A stretch of DNA of 64,000 nucleotides, taken from assembly GCA_947038155.1 (NCBI GenBank), contig CAMQVH010000003.1:1-64000 (forward strand), given 5' to 3'. Positions 62,943 to 64,000 of this stretch are shown piece after piece (positions within the stretch are counted from its first letter, which is position 1; the number at the start of each line of letters is the position of its first letter). Under the pieces are notes generated by a model. It had not been told where the DNA came from. It saw only the letters and a program-made list of their open reading frames with translations, and searched no databases. This DNA comes from an uncultured Bacteroides sp. Its GTDB lineage: Bacteria > Bacteroidota > Bacteroidia > Bacteroidales > Bacteroidaceae. The position numbers and the translations under genes were made by a program.

Positions 62943-64000
62943 ATGACTATAATTAATGTACATATAAAACAGTTTCTCCTCAGTTGCGGAATGTTGTTTG
63001 CCATACTGTCAAGCTATGCACAGGAAAGATACAATCACAATATATACGTGCAAGATACGCTCAGCAAGCCGATGGTACTCCAATTCCGTATCAACGAGGC
63101 TGTAGTGGATAGCGAATACATGGATAATGCCCGTACCCTCCGTTATCTGGATGAAATATTCTCCAACTTCAGTCTGACGGAACGAATCGACTCTATCCAT
63201 ATCCTGTCTTTTGCCTCGCCCGAAGGCAGGCGAGAGTATAACGAACGCTTGGCCCGGCAACGCTCGACAGTCGTAAAGGACTATCTGATATGGAAATACT
63301 CGAATCTTGTCCCATCCCGCATCCATCCCCGTCCACAGGGTGAGAACTGGAAAGAGCTCCGAGAACTGATAGCCGGTGACAAACGACTCCCCAACCGGAA
63401 AGAAGTGCTGAAAATCATAGACCGTACTCCTGACACCGATCGTTGCAAGGTATTACTGAAAGAACTGAACGGAGGAAGTACCTACCGATATATCCGAGAC
63501 AGATTACTGCGTTATCTGCGTAATGCTTCCCTCTGTATAGTATGGATGCATCCGGACAGCCTGTCCGCACTTCCCACAGCTACCCCTTTGGATATAAACG
63601 GCTTGAGGGATAGAAATGACAGAAGTACTATTCTTCCACGTCTACAAGGAAATTCAGTAGCTCCCCCCTGCCACCATCCTCTTTTCGCCTTGAAAACAAA
63701 CTTACTGTTCGATGTCGCAATGATGCCGAACATAGAGCTTGAGATACCGATTGGCAGACGCTGGTCTGTGAATGCCGAGTATATGTTCCCGTGGTGGTTG
63801 TTCGATGGTGACAAATATTCCATGCAAATATTGATGGGCGGGCTGGAAGGCCGCTACTGGCTAGGCAGTAAGGAAAAACGGATAAACTCGGAAGTGCTTA
63901 CCGGACATTTTCTCGGACTGTATGCCGGAGGCGGCAAATACGACCTGCAATGGAAAGAAGACGGCTATCAAGGAGAATTTTTTATCGCTGCCGGCATCAG
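62943..64000 (+). CDS. DUF3575/OmpA-like outer-membrane protein, 3'-truncated by the window
   Basis: An open frame of at least 352 codons runs from the ATG at 62943 to the window end without a stop. Signal peptide LLSCGMLFAILSSYAQ. Residues ~40-130 have an OmpA-C-like peptidoglycan-binding pattern (LVLQFRINEAVVDSEYMDN; IHILSFASPEGRREYNERLARQRSTVVKDYL). The part after ~240 looks like DUF3575 (LFALKTNLLFDVAMMPNIELEIPIGRRWSVNAEYMFPWW). In Bacteroides such proteins commonly precede DUF3868 and Mfa-type fimbrillin genes, so a type V pilus locus probably continues to the right (inference). Confidence 0.82.
   Translation, partial: MTIINVHIKQFLLSCGMLFAILSSYAQERYNHNIYVQDTLSKPMVLQFRINEAVVDSEYMDNARTLRYLDEIFSNFSLTERIDSIHILSFASPEGRREYNERLARQRSTVVKDYLIWKYSNLVPSRIHPRPQGENWKELRELIAGDKRLPNRKEVLKIIDRTPDTDRCKVLLKELNGGSTYRYIRDRLLRYLRNASLCIVWMHPDSLSALPTATPLDINGLRDRNDRSTILPRLQGNSVAPPCHHPLFALKTNLLFDVAMMPNIELEIPIGRRWSVNAEYMFPWWLFDGDKYSMQILMGGLEGRYWLGSKEKRINSEVLTGHFLGLYAGGGKYDLQWKEDGYQGEFFIAAGI

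Noticed and set aside
61169..64000. Integrative element or prophage
   Set aside because: Only a tyrosine recombinase is seen; no transfer, replication or phage genes and no tRNA attachment site in the window. A local invertase fits better.

Overview
The window looks like the chromosome of a gut Bacteroides of the thetaiotaomicron/ovatus group. Evidence is AT-rich DNA, several SusC/SusD pairs, lipoprotein signal sequences, glycoside hydrolase families typical of polysaccharide utilization loci (PULs), and Bacteroides-type -7 boxes (TAnnTTTG). Gene order closely matches my memory of the B. thetaiotaomicron stretch BT1040 down to BT1010; this is recall, not an alignment.

Region 1 (1-15.2 kb, plus strand) is the end of an N-glycan PUL: a 5'-truncated SusC, SusD, a GH18 endoglycosidase, two surface glycan-binding-like lipoproteins, then a GH163 endo-beta-N-acetylglucosaminidase, an MFS sugar transporter, a GH130 mannosyl-GlcNAc phosphorylase and a GH92 alpha-mannosidase. 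Together they would release, import and dismantle host N-glycans.

Region 2 (15.2-56.2 kb) is a rhamnogalacturonan-II (RG-II) PUL. It has a secreted TIM-barrel isomerase-like protein, two tandem paralogous triplets (beta-helix lipoprotein, SusC, SusD), a PL1 pectate lyase with a DUF3826 protein, and a five-gene operon (GH43, GH143-GH142, GH78, GH28, methylesterase). On the minus strand is a four-gene operon (GH95, GH105, GH140 apiosidase, GH78-sialidase fusion). A patatin-like and an SDR gene sit between the two operons. Six copies of GNNTACA-N15-CGTC lie upstream of exactly the RG-II transcription units and have ECF-sigma promoter geometry, which suggests one shared regulon. The second copy is followed by the 3' remnant of a deleted duplicate of the isomerase-like gene.

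Region 3 (56.2-60.6 kb) holds ordinary chromosomal genes: a divergent dihydroorotate-dehydrogenase-like protein, an alpha/beta hydrolase, a DUF2807 protein, a nitroreductase and a small hypothetical protein.

Region 4 (60.6-64 kb) is a probable surface-structure locus: a tyrosine recombinase, an intergenic region with three near-palindromic TTACTTGGTAAGTAA sites (the outer two inverted), an Rrf2-like regulator, and a DUF3575/OmpA-like gene that runs off the window. Two unrelated intergenic arrays with exact 22-bp periods (15.25-15.33 kb and 60.75-60.80 kb) are not explained by any gene.
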